Assembly: GCA_011947345.1 (NCBI GenBank)
Contig: JAAVTG010000454.1
Location: 1 to 64,000, forward strand
From: Phytophthora quininea
Taxonomy: Eukaryota > Oomycota > Peronosporomycetes > Peronosporales > Peronosporaceae
DNA length: 64,000 nucleotides
Direction of reading: 5' to 3'
Under the pieces are notes generated by a model. The model searched no databases and had not been told where the DNA came from. It saw only the letters and a list, made by a program, of their open reading frames with translations. The position numbers were made by a program, and so were the translations under genes. Every line of letters begins with the position of its first letter. The first letter of the stretch is position 1. Positions 63,780-64,000 of the stretch are shown here, in pieces.

Positions 63780-64000
63780 TCACTCCTGCGAGGGCGACCT
63801 CGACATCATGGGGGAGGACTGTGGGGACATGGAAGGCATCGAGGACCCAGACGCATCGTCGTCGCTCACGGAAGTGGACGAGTTCGCAGTCGATGGCTGC
63901 TGTGAAACGTCCGTCGGAGCTGGTACAGCGGGGCCAGTGTGTGCCGGCGGCGGATGCGGCAGGAAGGCCGGGTCCAACGCGTCCAGGTTGAAGCTGTCGT
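63780..64000 (-). CDS. C-terminal part of an unrecognised Pro/Ser-rich protein
   Basis: The frame is open to the window edge and stops at 63780. The visible part (NLDALDPAFLPHPPPAHTG then a Ser/Pro/Asp tail) is disordered. No domain is visible, so no function is offered. The gene continues beyond the window. Confidence 0.4.
   Translation of the reverse strand, partial: DSFNLDALDPAFLPHPPPAHTGPAVPAPTDVSQQPSTANSSTSVSDDDASGSSMPSMSPQSSPMMSRSPSQE

Noticed and set aside
1..64000. tRNA, rRNA, CRISPR, or bacterial operon features
   Set aside because: None seen on reading. The sequence is eukaryotic, and I did not find a cloverleaf or rRNA-like stretch, though I could not run a dedicated search.

Overview
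This is eukaryotic nuclear DNA, most likely from an oomycete such as Phytophthora or a relative. Four things point that way: dense genes on both strands, short GT-AG introns (about 55-70 bp where I could place them), oomycete-style initiator motifs just upstream of several start codons, and a typical gene mix (GH1 and GH17 secreted glucanases, tandem QSOX-like oxidases, TKL receptor kinase, LRR proteins, eEF3). Genus and species cannot be fixed from sequence alone. Many genes break into overlapping reading frames, and most breaks I traced fit one missing base in a run of identical bases. I therefore treat most frameshifts as likely consensus errors rather than decay.

Layout. 1-3.2 kb: end of a coiled-coil/TPR-like gene. 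3.2-4.3 kb: class IV aminotransferase. 4.4-12.5 kb: three QSOX-like thiol oxidase paralogues, interrupted between the first and second by a CENP-X gene and a membrane-anchored metallophosphoesterase. 12.94-19.50 kb: a complete LINE with 14-bp target-site duplications. 19.7-27.1 kb: GH1 beta-glucosidase, amidotransferase GatA, ribosomal protein eL28, and an FHA/coiled-coil protein. 27.1-37.5 kb: an inverted second copy of the CENP-X/phosphoesterase pair, split by a 7.6-kb hAT transposon. The hAT carries a decayed transposase, a broken copy of translation factor eEF3 and a 2.6-kb Gly/Ser-rich repeat region. 38-41.9 kb: GH17 glucanase with a ricin-type domain and two ribokinase-like genes. 41.9-47.6 kb: membrane nucleotide cyclase and a large LRR protein. 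47.9-53.5 kb: DUF1996 secreted protein, two MDR oxidoreductases that share a gene-conversion tract, and a receptor-like kinase. 53.5-57.8 kb: four tandem members of a family I do not recognise, with an LRR protein among them. 57.9-64 kb: TTD14-like ATPase, long-form tRNase Z, a small DPY30-like protein, and the end of another gene.

The strongest result is the hAT element. Both terminal inverted repeats and both 8-bp target-site duplications are intact, and the matching empty site is present in the same window at 6441-6448. The insertion split a phosphoesterase from CENP-X exactly at the CENP-X start codon, and the duplicated target rebuilds the ATG. The most promising undescribed protein group is the 53.5-57.8 kb family: a short trihelical, SANT-like N-terminal domain and a C-terminal tail ending in a Leu-Pro-(Leu/Met)-Pro motif.
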